Positions 27,723 through 35,754 of a DNA stretch of 64,000 nt are shown in pieces. Under the pieces are notes generated by a model. The model ran no database searches and was not told the DNA's origin. It worked only from the letters and a program-made list of their open reading frames with translations. Position 1 is the first letter of the stretch, and each line of letters starts with the position of its first letter. The stretch comes from Saprospiraceae bacterium (GTDB lineage Bacteria; Bacteroidota; Bacteroidia; Chitinophagales; Saprospiraceae). Where the stretch lies: positions 248,001-312,000 of the forward strand of contig JADJVN010000003.1 of the NCBI GenBank assembly GCA_016710585.1, read 5' to 3'. A program made the translations under genes and the position numbers.

Positions 27723-27956
27723 ATGTCAAGTATAGAATTGAAAACCAAAGTTTACAAAGAATTAGAATCTGCAGAAGATTACTTATTAGAGGAAATTTTA
27801 GGATTGATTGCTGTTGAGTCTAAATCTGATGAAGTCATTAAAATTCCAGAACATTTTAAGGAAGCTCTTGATAAAAGTATTGCACAAATGGAATCAGGGA
27901 ATACTCTTTCAAATGTTGAAGTTGAAAAAAGTATAGAAGGGTGGCTTTACAAATAG
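27723..27956 (+). CDS. putative antitoxin (RelB/ParD-like)
   Basis: 77 residues, acidic and helical ('SAEDYLLEEILGLIAVES', 'FKEALDKSIAQMESG'), the size and composition of antitoxins that precede RelE/ParE toxins. It overlaps the following toxin frame by 16 nt. Its own promoter is at 27615-27646. Expected to bind and neutralise the toxin and repress the operon; the assignment rests mainly on the neighbouring toxin. Confidence 0.65.
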   Translation: MSSIELKTKVYKELESAEDYLLEEILGLIAVESKSDEVIKIPEHFKEALDKSIAQMESGNTLSNVEVEKSIEGWLYK

Positions 27957-28251
27957 TCTGGACTCCTGAATCTAAGTTACAACTTAATGAAATTCTTAAA
28001 TATTGGGAGCTAAGAAATGATTCATTGTTGTATTCAAAAATTTGTATCAAATAATTAAAAATGCTTTGATAGTTTTATCAAAATATCCAGAATCAGGTAA
28101 GATCACTGAGAATAAAAAAGTAAGAATTAAAATCATAAAAGGCTACTATTTATTTTACTCTTTTGATATGGAAAAATTATCCGTCATTGGCTTTTGTGAT
28201 ATGCGTAGAGATCCAAATTTTGTAGAATCAATCATTATTAAAAAAATTTAA
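27941..28251 (+). pseudogene. RelE/ParE-family toxin, frameshifted
   Basis: Starting at GTG 27941, the frame reads 'QIVWTPESKLQLNEILKYWE', the RelE/ParE opening. It stops at TAA near 28054. From A5 at 28036-28040 the alternative frame continues 'YQIIKNALIVLSKYPESGK' and ends with 'GFCDMRRDPNFVES', the family C-terminus. One extra A restores about 103 residues, normal for the family. Either an inactive toxin, which would let the antitoxin drift, or a homopolymer error. Confidence 0.7.
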
Positions 28252-28286
28252 TATATTGCTAGATATATTTATAAAGACAAAATAAA

Positions 28287-28709
28287 ATGGCAAAAATAAA
28301 TCCACACATCAACTTTAATGGCAATGCTGAAGAAGCATTTACTTTTTACAAATCTGTATTCGGCGGCGAGTTTGGAAAGATAATTCGATTTAAAGAAATA
28401 GCCAGTGAGGAATTTCCTGTTCCAGAAAATGAAGCTGACAAGCTCATGCATATTGCATTGCATTTTGGTCAGAATATATTGATGGCAAATGATGTCCCAA
28501 AATTTATGGGTCGCGTCAATGAGAATGAGAATCGAAGTAAAATTTACATCACAGCAGAAAGTAAAGATGAAGCTTTTCATATCTTCAATGGATTGTCAGA
28601 AGGAGCTAATGTCGAAATTCCTCTTGCAGAAAATCCAGGAGGATCTTATTTTTCTATGTTTAGAGATAAATATGGAATTGAGTGGATGGTGAGTTATGAG
28701 GCTCAGTAA
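28287..28709 (+). CDS. VOC-family (PhnB-like glyoxalase fold) protein
   Basis: 140 residues with the VOC/PhnB pattern: 'HINFNGNAEEAFTFYKSVFGG' at the start, 'EFPVPENEADKLMHIALHFG' in the middle, and 'GGSYFSMFRDKYGIEWMVSY' at the end. The family includes metal-dependent glyoxalases, dioxygenases and demethylase-like proteins; the substrate here is unknown. It is the last gene before the accessory island that begins with the dapD fragment at 28739. Confidence 0.85.
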   Translation: MAKINPHINFNGNAEEAFTFYKSVFGGEFGKIIRFKEIASEEFPVPENEADKLMHIALHFGQNILMANDVPKFMGRVNENENRSKIYITAESKDEAFHIFNGLSEGANVEIPLAENPGGSYFSMFRDKYGIEWMVSYEAQ

Positions 28710-28738
28710 ATAGGATAATCTTTACTCGCTTTTCATTA

Positions 28739-28820
28739 TTAAACACTCACCCAAAATTCACGCAATGCATCATTTAGCGATACTTTTTTATCTGTAGGTG
28801 GTTTTCTTTGTCCGATGATT
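28739..28820 (-). pseudogene. dapD: duplicated 3' end of dapD (left end of island)
   Basis: Bases 28741-28820 match 42011-42090 (the 3' end of intact dapD) at 75 of 80 positions, in the same orientation. The fragment still encodes 'GQRKPPTDKKVSLNDALREF' and a stop (TAA). It follows the VOC gene directly. Such gene-end duplications are what integrative elements leave when they insert into a gene's 3' end and bring a replacement. No integrase remains in the island. A 10-bp direct repeat (TGTGCTTTGG, 28821-28830 and 28844-28853) lies at the inner edge. Confidence 0.8.
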
Positions 28821-28854
28821 TGTGCTTTGGCAAAAAATGAAAATGTGCTTTGGT

Positions 28855-29006
28855 TTATTCTTTTGTTTGATTGTCGTTTATTAAATTTTCTGCTAACATT
28901 TTAGCTTGTGCGATTACTGTCTCAACCGCTTTTTCTTGAAGGTCTGGCGGATATCCGTGTAGTCTTAATATTCTTCTTATGTTTCTTCTTAAGGCTGATT
29001 GTACGC
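28855..29006 (-). pseudogene. hsdR: hsdR remnant (type I restriction endonuclease C-terminus)
   Basis: Minus-strand frame ending at TAA 28855-28857 reads 'SALRRNIRRILRLHGYPPD' then 'KAVETVIAQAKMLAENL', the C-terminal end of HsdR ('RRxLRKYGYPPDxQE' pattern). It is cut off at about 29006 by an in-frame stop. The rest of hsdR and all of hsdS are missing. It shows the locus was once a type I restriction-modification operon. Confidence 0.7.
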
Positions 29007-29114
29007 TTTTATTTGATTAAATGATTTACTTGATTTTTTACCTTTGAATTTTTGTTCATCAAGTAAATCAACAAAATCTTGGTTCTGACTTTTATTTGTT
29101 TTCCTTTCACTCAT
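28989..29114 (-). CDS. small ORF between Fic gene and hsdR remnant
   Basis: 41 codons from ATG 29114 to TAA, 6 nt after the Fic gene stop ('MSERKTNKSQNQDFVDLL...'). It overlaps the hsdR remnant in another frame. It may be the truncated start of a lost gene of the restriction operon. No family recognised; possibly not expressed. Confidence 0.3.
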   Translation of the reverse strand: MSERKTNKSQNQDFVDLLDEQKFKGKKSSKSFNQIKAYNQP

Positions 29115-29120
29115 ATTTCT

Positions 29121-30001
29121 TTAATTTTCTTCATAATAATAAGAATAATCTATTCCTTTCATGTACATTTCTCGGCTGTTGATTTCACTGGTAAGTGCCT
29201 TTTTAAGTAGCTCTTGTAATACACTACTATCTACCGAGCTTATAATCATGGCATTCATATAGTTGGCTTTACTTATTTTGCTCCAATCTATACAGCATTT
29301 CAGTTGTTTTTTAAGCATTAAATCAAGCCATATACGGGTGCTTCTGCCATTGCCTTCCATAAAAGGGTGGGCTTTGTTCATAGCCACATATTTTTCTACT
29401 ATTTCCTCTAAATTGGTTTCTGGCATTTGGTCTATTTGCAGCAAGGTTTTGTTTAAATATTGAGCATGCTCAAATCTATATCCACCTTTAGCAATATTTT
29501 TGGTTCTTATTTGCCCAGCAAAATCGTACAATCCACCAAAAATATAGGCATGTATTTGTTGTAATCCATTGGCTGTGCCCACTTCTATGTTATCTACAAA
29601 AGCCGTTTCGAATAAGGCATAGGCCTTGGTTTTGCTTTTGCCATCTATACTTTCTGGGCTATAAGTAAACCATTCTATAAATCGGTTGGCATTTTTGCTG
29701 GGAAATTGTTTGCCTAATGCAATGATGCCATTGTAATCGAGCATATCGGTTAAATAGCGTTTGCCATCATTTGCCAATAATTTCAGTTGGGTAGTGGTAC
29801 TAACCAACTCACTTCCTTCTTTTTTCAACTTGGCTTTTAAATACTTCCAATAGTTTCGGTTTTTGGTGTAGTCATCTTGATTACGCAAAACAGCTACAAT
29901 ATCAATCACCGAAAACCACCATTTAGGATTGGCATCATCCCAAACGGCACGTACCTCTCTGTCTTCAAAAAACGTATGGATATTTTTGATTTAGAGAGCA
30001 T
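29121..30001 (-). CDS. BRO-N/RhuM-like and Fic-domain protein of the restriction operon (frameshifted near the start)
   Basis: A Fic-domain protein with AMPylation motif HPFMEGNGRSTR at about 181-192 of the open frame 29121-29909. The first 120 residues resemble BRO-N/RhuM domains ('VRAVWDDAN', 'NYWKYLKAKL', 'ANDGKRYLTD'). A C-terminal 'SYYYEEN' resembles the Fic inhibitory motif (S/T)xxxE(G/N) with Glu at the last position. Reading upstream, the natural ATG is 30001, overlapping the hsdM stop, but a T6 run (29967-29972) breaks the frame. The second copy of this region (40237 onward) has T7 and stays in frame there. Fic enzymes transfer AMP to protein targets. Confidence 0.78.
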
Positions 30002-30305
30002 AGCCTATTTTAGCAAGGTTATATTTAATAGCCTCGTCTAATTCATTGGCTTTTTGCATTTGCTCTTTTAAAGTTTGGGTTAAGGTTGCCATTTTTTCGT
30101 CAAAGGCAATTCCATCTTCGGCTACTTCCTTAAAGTCAATGTATCTGCCTGGTGTAAGTATGTAGTTGTTTTTGCGTACATCAGATTTATATTTTAAGAA
30201 TTTCAAACCCAATACAACGTCTTTGTATTCAGCTGCATCCATATTGTTGCGAAGTTTGTCAGCTGCTTGCCAAAGGGTTTTTTCTAATTCTAAATTATCT
30301 GTCAT
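29991..30305 (-). pseudogene. hsdM: hsdM remnant with large internal deletion (copy A)
   Basis: An in-frame fusion of about 105 residues. The first part is the HsdM start ('LEKTLWQAADKLRNNMD', 'AAEYKDVVLGLKFLKY') and the last part is the HsdM end ('NNYILTPGRYIDF', 'YNLAKIGYAL'). The whole catalytic centre (GxG and NPPF motifs, about 400 residues) is gone, so it cannot methylate DNA. Start is ATG 30305. The upstream 95 nt are identical to those of copy B. Confidence 0.85.
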
Positions 30306-30338
30306 TATCTGCTTTAAATACAATAAACTAATTGTTTG

Positions 30339-30346
30339 CAAATTTA
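30339..30346 (-). promoter_or_regulatory. -7 box upstream of hsdM remnant
   Basis: CAAATTTA on the plus strand reads TAAATTTG on the minus strand, fitting TAnnTTTG, 33 nt before the hsdM start at 30305. It lies in the 95-bp block that is identical in both repeat copies, so the promoter region may be the conserved part. Confidence 0.4.
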
Positions 30347-30423
30347 CAATTTTTAAATGGCTTGGGTGCTATAATGTTAATTCAAAATTGTCCTAGTCCT
30401 CTTGTTGATAGGTGGGTGGATTT

Positions 30424-30660
30424 GGGTGTGTTGGGGTAAAATTAAATGTAAAGCTAATGCGTTGGCTTTTCTGTCATTTTTTGTAGGATTGTCAATTTTT
30501 GTAAGGTGTCTCTTGGCATTGGGAATAACGTTCAAGTACTTACGACGTGCCGTCACTTGTCCGAATGCCACAAGTAAAAATAGTTTTTTCAATAGAAGCG
30601 AAATGTGAAAATTTACATTTATTGACGGCATGATCGCAAATACAATGTTGTCTGGAGTTT
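30424..30660. other. non-coding region with repeat-like composition
   Basis: 237 nt between repeat copy A and the channel gene. It contains no gene I can support; translated frames look like shadow reading. The sequence is richer in G/C than its surroundings in the middle (around 'ACGACGTGCCGTCACTTG', 30542-30559), which hints at a mobile or recombination site, but no defined motif was found. Confidence 0.3.
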
Positions 30661-31482
30661 TTAGTTTGTAGATGTCCATTTTGTAAAAAGAAAACCAATT
30701 GCGAAAATAAATATTGTTAATCCAAATAATACTTCAGTTGCAGTAAATAACTTTGTGTACCAAAGATTTGGGGATATGTCACCAAATCCTACAGTAGCAA
30801 TACAGATTACCGAATAATAGAGACAATCTATATAAACTGTTTTACAATTTTTGGGTAAGTATTCACAAACTTCGGTAAAATCGTTTATATTGTTAGTAAT
30901 CCTTTCAATTTGATCGATAGACAAGTCATCGTACCCGCTGTTCGTAAAAGTTCTGCGTAAATCGGGATTAGGCTTGCCATTATGATTAAATAAGAGACCC
31001 ATTGAAGGATAATCAATACCTGACCAAAGCCGTGGGACAATTCCTTTAAATGCTCTTTGGTCAATAACCTTCATAAATGTTAAATCGGGTGAAATTTCTT
31101 TTTTTAGTTCTCTTTGCATTTTATACATTATCTCTTTATTTATTGAATCATTATAATCCCCAACCACGATACATTGATAATATGTTGCAGCGAAAATTAA
31201 TATTATTCCAATATATGAATGTATAATGTTACTCAATCCATCTTCTAAAGTTCCAGCTGAAAAACTTTTGATACAATATATCAATCCAAATATAATAGAG
31301 AAGCCAAAAGAGAAGGCAAAAAAGAAGAGAATTAAAGAGTCTGAAATGTGTTCTATTCTAATTAAGAACATTTTATGGAAATTTAGAGCACAAACATTGC
31401 ATAAGAATACACCTAAATAAATAAGGAAGTTCTTTTTGATATAATTAATAATACTAGTTCTAATAGAATTTATTGATTTCAT
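30661..31482 (-). CDS. potassium-channel-like two-pore-loop membrane protein
   Basis: 273 residues with a C-terminal channel module: pore helix and filter TVGFGD at 230-235 ('ICIATVGFGDISPNLW'), then a last transmembrane helix. Three hydrophobic segments occupy the N-terminal 120 residues, and about 90 polar residues (120-210) between them and the pore form a large soluble loop. The filter predicts K+ selectivity. It is the first gene inside the inner cargo. It is separated from the HisD-like gene by 520 nt, so it may not belong to the divergon. Confidence 0.75.
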   Translation of the reverse strand: MKSINSIRTSIINYIKKNFLIYLGVFLCNVCALNFHKMFLIRIEHISDSLILFFFAFSFGFSIIFGLIYCIKSFSAGTLEDGLSNIIHSYIGIILIFAATYYQCIVVGDYNDSINKEIMYKMQRELKKEISPDLTFMKVIDQRAFKGIVPRLWSGIDYPSMGLLFNHNGKPNPDLRRTFTNSGYDDLSIDQIERITNNINDFTEVCEYLPKNCKTVYIDCLYYSVICIATVGFGDISPNLWYTKLFTATEVLFGLTIFIFAIGFLFTKWTSTN

Positions 31483-32004
31483 TTATAAATTAATAAAAAA
31501 AGGTGTAAAATTATAGTCAACAATTCACTTTACGCAAGAGTAAACTTGCTGCAACTCACATTATCTGAAAAATATACGCAATCTTTATGCTCAAAAAGAG
31601 AAGTAAAGTGAGGTAGTGTAGAAATAAATTTTAGTTTAGTCATATGTCTAGGTTTTATCAAACATGTACAAATATGGTAAACTTTATTTTATTTACCAAA
31701 TTTTTAATTATATTTATTTTTAATGAATATGTTTATTTTATTTTGGAGTAGTTTAACCTTTAACAGGTAGTTTTTTCCTAAGATTACGATTGGTTGTTTT
31801 CTATGGTTTAACCAAGTATTTATGACTTATGGTTCTAAAAAACAAAGAAAATTTAAAATCTTACACTTCGGTAAAGAACAGCTTACGCTCTTTCAAAAAG
31901 AAGAGATTAATTGGTCATTCATTATTTTTCGTCACTATCTCAGACTTTTTTAACTTACAAATTGGTTAATATCTATGTTAATATTTTTTAATCTTTCATA
32001 GTAT
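31483..32004. other. intergenic region between channel gene and HisD-like gene
   Basis: 522 nt of AT-rich DNA. No open frame with a recognisable product, no hairpin terminator of note, no RNA gene. The right half (31820-31960) has one short frame without a family match. It is probably decayed DNA between two insertions. Confidence 0.3.
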
Positions 32005-33171
32005 TTAAGATTTTATATTGTTCAATGCTTTTTTGTGAGCTAACAAGTTTTCATATTGAGCTAAAGAAATTGCAGCATCTATATGCTTTGATGTCATATT
32101 TATGTCAGTAACAACAGGAACAATCTTTAAGAATTTAAAAGGAGAAATTCCACTTTGCCCATTTGCACATCCGCCAGTTGGATCTGCACAACCCCGTCCA
32201 ATAACTCCATAGTCACCTAATGTGCTAGAAGTATTAAAATAAACAAGACCACAGCTTTTGTAACACTTTTCATATTTTTCAATGTCATCTGAAAATACTT
32301 CTAGTGTTTCAGGCGATTTTTTACAAACAATATCTATAGCATAACTAGACTCTTTAACATAAACAATGTCAATAACTTGAGTTTCCATCAATCTATATTT
32401 ATATTGGCAATTATCAAATGAGACCTTTGCATTATCTCCAACAATTATTAACTGAGAAGTGCTATCTTTCCCGTGTTCTAATTGACTTAGTAAATCATAA
32501 AATATTTGTTCCCAGTATTCTTCTTTATCGGATATTATTGTTAGGTCAGAAGCACCTGAAGACATATCTACAGCAACACTTCCTATCAAGCCACATAAAT
32601 TTTTAAGCAAATTCAAATTATCACCACAAGGGCCACAAATTAAATCGCATTTTTCTACTTCTTCTGTTCCAAAAGCTAGAGTCGGAAATGCTATTCTTGC
32701 AGGTCCTCCAATTATGTGAGATTTATATTTTTTTGCAATATAAATTGTTAAGGGATCAATATCGCCGCTAGAATCTTGGGCAACAAACAGTACGATATTA
32801 TTTACACCAGCTGCATTTGCAGCGGATAAAAATGTATAAGCTGAAGATGGCATTTGCTTCGGTATGTATATACCAACTCTATTAATTGGCATTAATCTTA
32901 ATGACAGTCCATCTTTTTTCAATTGGATATTTTTCTGAATTTTATTTACAATTTGCTTGTTTACTCTGTCTAAACGAGCTGATAAATCGTCAATAGCTAA
33001 CTTTTGTTGGTCATTTAACTTCAAGAGTTGTTCAAAAAAATACTGTTCTGTTTTTACTACTGAAAAATAAGGAATCTTTTTATCTAAGTTTATACTAGAA
33101 ATATAATTTTTTGGCGATTTTTTAAAATCATCAATAATTTTTATAGCTTCTATTATTTTAATCTTTTGCAT
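32005..33171 (-). CDS. histidinol dehydrogenase-like protein (HisD family, altered active site)
   Basis: 388 residues, shorter than HisD (about 430). HisD oxidises histidinol to histidine with NAD and zinc. Here the zinc/ligand motif Q-x-x-H is kept (Gln230, His233 in 'QLEHGKD'), as are Asp320 ('TLGDYG') and the C-terminal His379 ('ENLLAHK'). The catalytic Glu-His pair of HisD ('APEHL') reads 'SPETL' (Glu288, Thr289), so the general-base histidine is lost. Extra cysteines include a CxxxCxxC at 175-182 and Cys328/Cys335. Third gene of a minus-strand operon after the HisS-like and HisZ-like genes; 1-nt gap to the HisZ-like stop. Not in a his biosynthesis operon. Confidence 0.8.
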   Translation of the reverse strand: MQKIKIIEAIKIIDDFKKSPKNYISSINLDKKIPYFSVVKTEQYFFEQLLKLNDQQKLAIDDLSARLDRVNKQIVNKIQKNIQLKKDGLSLRLMPINRVGIYIPKQMPSSAYTFLSAANAAGVNNIVLFVAQDSSGDIDPLTIYIAKKYKSHIIGGPARIAFPTLAFGTEEVEKCDLICGPCGDNLNLLKNLCGLIGSVAVDMSSGASDLTIISDKEEYWEQIFYDLLSQLEHGKDSTSQLIIVGDNAKVSFDNCQYKYRLMETQVIDIVYVKESSYAIDIVCKKSPETLEVFSDDIEKYEKCYKSCGLVYFNTSSTLGDYGVIGRGCADPTGGCANGQSGISPFKFLKIVPVVTDINMTSKHIDAAISLAQYENLLAHKKALNNIKS

Positions 33172-33172
33172 A

Positions 33173-34184
33173 TCACTTAATTTTTTTCATTAATCTTTCT
33201 ACTCCGGCCGCCATACCAATGCTATAGACTGTATTTTTCACACCAAATGACTCAACCAATCCTGTGAATTCACCTCCACCAACACATTCTTTTGTATCCC
33301 CCAAATCACATTGAAAAATCAAGCCTGAATAAAAATCTAAAGAACGGTAAATGCCACCATCAAATAAGCAAGATTTTAAAGCATTAGAATCTATGTTTGA
33401 TGCCAATAATTCAATTTCATTAATTGTATTTGTAAAAAACTTTGGATATTTTTTTTAGCAATGACAAACCATCAGTAATACTGCAAACATTTAGATGAGC
33501 CAAATCAAGCAAGATGTTTCCAATGACTTTGTCAAAATTAATTTTTGATAAAAAATTAAAAAGTTCTTCTATCTGGTACTTTTCTAAAAAGCCAGTTATT
33601 CTTCGTTTATCATAATCTGCCAACCTTATTGCCATTAGAGGTGCTTGTAGTACATCAATATGAGACATTCTCACACAATAATTTTCGTCAAGTTCGGAAA
33701 GAAAATTTGACATAAATTCAACTAAGTCAATTTTGTTCTGACAATGTTCTTTTTCGGATATAGCAAACATTTCTAAACCTGCCTGATAGAAAGCTCTTAA
33801 ATGATTTTCATCTAAATCGTTGCTGTATTCAAGCCTTACCATTTCTTGAAAATAATGATGCCTTTTATTATGATGGAAATTACTTTCATTAATATCGTTA
33901 GCTATTTTTTGTGCAGTCAATGCAGTTCCCTCATATCTAACAGCCATTGATTTACCGTCGGGCATATGACCAATAAGAAGTTTTTGAACTTGCTTTTCAT
34001 TCAATGGTTTTGGTCTTGTGCCAAGAAAACAACTTACAGGTGCAGCCAATGGAACTTCAATCGGAGTAGAATTGTACTCCTTGCATAAACGGTTGAAAAT
34101 TGATTGCAATTTTAAGCGGTTGTTTATTTCGTTTTCATAACGATAATTAAACCCTGAATAGTTTTTTGTTAATGTAGAGATCAT
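33173..34184 (-). CDS. HisZ/HisS-like class II aminoacyl-tRNA synthetase core (frameshifted)
   Basis: A class II synthetase catalytic core without an anticodon domain. The frame from ATG 34184 gives the ATP-site part ('VRYEGTALTAQK', motif 2-like 'MVRLEYS' and 'LRAFYQAGLEM'). It ends at 33420, and a second frame (33173-33406) continues with 'YRSLDFYSGLIFQ' and motif 3 'GMAAGVERLM'. Removing one T from T6 at 33434-33439 joins them at about 335 residues, like HisZ. HisZ activates HisG and does not charge tRNA, but the intact motif 3 arginine could allow amino acid activation. The start overlaps the HisS-like stop by 4 nt. Confidence 0.7.
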
Positions 34185-35533
34185 TTTAGATTAAATTTTA
34201 AATGGTTATTTAAATAGGATTCATTTTTAAATTCATTTTGCTGTCCTGTTAGCATATCCTTCAAAATAAACATGTCGGACTCCATTACTAATAATACCTT
34301 TCTAATTCCTTTTTTATTAGCATATTTTAATTGTTTTGTAATATTACTTTCTCCGGTGTATACATCAGTTTTTATTTCTGCTTTTCTTAATAATGAAGCA
34401 ATTGAAAAAGTTATGTCCATAAATTTAAGCTCTCGGGAGCAAATTAATATATCTGTTTCTGTTTTTCTATATAGCCTAACAAGTTTATTTTTACAGACTA
34501 AATCAAATAACCGCGTAAGTCCAATTGATCCTCCAAATCCAGGCAATTTTTCTTTAGTAAATGTTGATGCTAAATCATCATACCTTCCTCCACTAGCTAC
34601 GCTTCCAAAATGTTCAAAATTTTTAATAAAAGTTTCAAAAACAGTACCCGTGTAGTAATCCAATCCCCGCACGATACATGTTTTGAATATTATTAAATCT
34701 TTAGGAACACCTAATTTTTGAATCAAATCAAATACATTTTTGACTTCGTTGATGCATTCAACTATCGAGTCAGAAATAACACATTCTGTTTCTTTAATAA
34801 AATCTTCTATTGATCCAGCGTAGGTAAATATTTTAAATAAGGAATCAGCAGTGGCTTGATTTATGAAAGACAGCTGTTGAAATCGTTTTTTTGTTTCAGC
34901 AAAATCAACTTTTGGAATCTCATCTACAATGTTTAAAACTTCCTTTAGGTATTCATCTTTTATATAATACGATTTAAGTATTAAATTTATAAGTTTTAAA
35001 TTATTGATATTAAGGTAGGCATTCCCAATTCCTAATTTATTGATTGTCTCATAAATGACAGCAATACATTCAGCATCTGCACTTATGCTTATTTCTCCAC
35101 GTCCGATTATATCAATATCTGCTTGATAAAATCCTTGAAATCTTCCATTCTGTGATCGTTCACCTCTAAAACTATAACCTATATCGTAACGTTTGTACGG
35201 AAAATCTATTTCTGATTGATGCTTTGCAACCCAATTGGCCAAAGGTACTGTTCTATCAAAAGGCAAAGCCAAATCAGTAGAATTATCATTTGGTAATCTT
35301 GAAATTCCAAAAATTTGCTTTTGAATCCCTCCTTTAGCTAACAGAACTTCTCGCAATTCTAATGGTCTAGGAATAAGTTTGGTAAAACCAAATAGTGAAT
35401 AATTCTGTTCAACTATTCTTATCCACTCTGACAAAAGATAATTTTGTGCTTCTGTATAATCAGCGAAACCTGATGTGTTTCTAGGTTTAATAATTTTTTT
35501 AATATTATCCATTGCTTTAAAATTTAATAGCAC
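34181..35533 (-). CDS. histidyl-tRNA synthetase-like protein
   Basis: 450 residues, a full HisRS plan. Motif 2 is 'YSFRGERSQNGRFQGFYQ'; the histidine-binding 'VRGLDYYTGTVFE' keeps the catalytic Arg; motif 3 is 'FGGSIGLTRLF'; and a C-terminal anticodon-binding-like domain (355-450) follows. It should adenylate histidine and may charge tRNAHis, or it may serve a biosynthetic step. A chromosomal hisS is expected elsewhere, so this is probably a second copy. It starts the minus-strand operon and diverges from the 638-residue gene across 221 nt. Confidence 0.85.
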   Translation of the reverse strand: MLLNFKAMDNIKKIIKPRNTSGFADYTEAQNYLLSEWIRIVEQNYSLFGFTKLIPRPLELREVLLAKGGIQKQIFGISRLPNDNSTDLALPFDRTVPLANWVAKHQSEIDFPYKRYDIGYSFRGERSQNGRFQGFYQADIDIIGRGEISISADAECIAVIYETINKLGIGNAYLNINNLKLINLILKSYYIKDEYLKEVLNIVDEIPKVDFAETKKRFQQLSFINQATADSLFKIFTYAGSIEDFIKETECVISDSIVECINEVKNVFDLIQKLGVPKDLIIFKTCIVRGLDYYTGTVFETFIKNFEHFGSVASGGRYDDLASTFTKEKLPGFGGSIGLTRLFDLVCKNKLVRLYRKTETDILICSRELKFMDITFSIASLLRKAEIKTDVYTGESNITKQLKYANKKGIRKVLLVMESDMFILKDMLTGQQNEFKNESYLNNHLKFNLK

Positions 35534-35754
35534 AAAGATTGCCCCTTTAGTTAAACATAAAGCATTGATCTTCTACATTTTACATTATAATATTTATACT
35601 GTATTCTACTATAGAGTAAATATCTTTCAAATATTTTTAGTTACCTTTACAATAAAATCTTAGTGTTTTATAGTATTTTGTATTGTATTATTTTTGGATG
35701 AGAAATATTTTAGCATTCAGTATATTTACACTGGATTTTATAATTTGTTAATTT
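35534..35754. promoter_or_regulatory. divergent promoter region of the six-gene unit
   Basis: 221 nt of AT-rich DNA between the HisS-like and 638-residue genes. TATTTTTG at 35689-35696 fits a -7 box for the plus-strand operon, leaving a 58-nt leader. No convincing minus-strand box or operator was found. A shared control region for both operons is inferred from the arrangement. Confidence 0.5.

Larger units (their letters stand above)
29673..30423. repeat. large direct repeat, copy A
   Basis: About 751 bp that recur in the same orientation at 40237-40915. It covers part of the BRO-N/Fic gene, the hsdM remnant and the upstream region. Most of it is roughly 88-90% alike by eye, but the last 95 bp (30329-30423) match 40821-40915 perfectly. 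Copy B lacks about 72 bp within hsdM. The pair bounds the inner 9.8 kb cargo. Confidence 0.85.

Noticed and set aside
30377..30679. A 100-residue minus-strand protein next to the channel gene.
   Set aside because: It covers the end of repeat A and part of a non-coding stretch; residues look like translation of repeat DNA with no family pattern.
33420..33440. Programmed frameshift in the HisZ-like gene.
   Set aside because: The T6 run does not give a proper -1 slippery heptamer in frame, and the needed shift is +1. A simple indel is more likely.
32005..35533. Histidine biosynthesis operon.
   Set aside because: No hisG, hisB, hisH, hisF or hisI is present, the HisD-like protein lacks the catalytic His, and a tRNA synthetase-like gene is the first gene. 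A normal his operon would look different.
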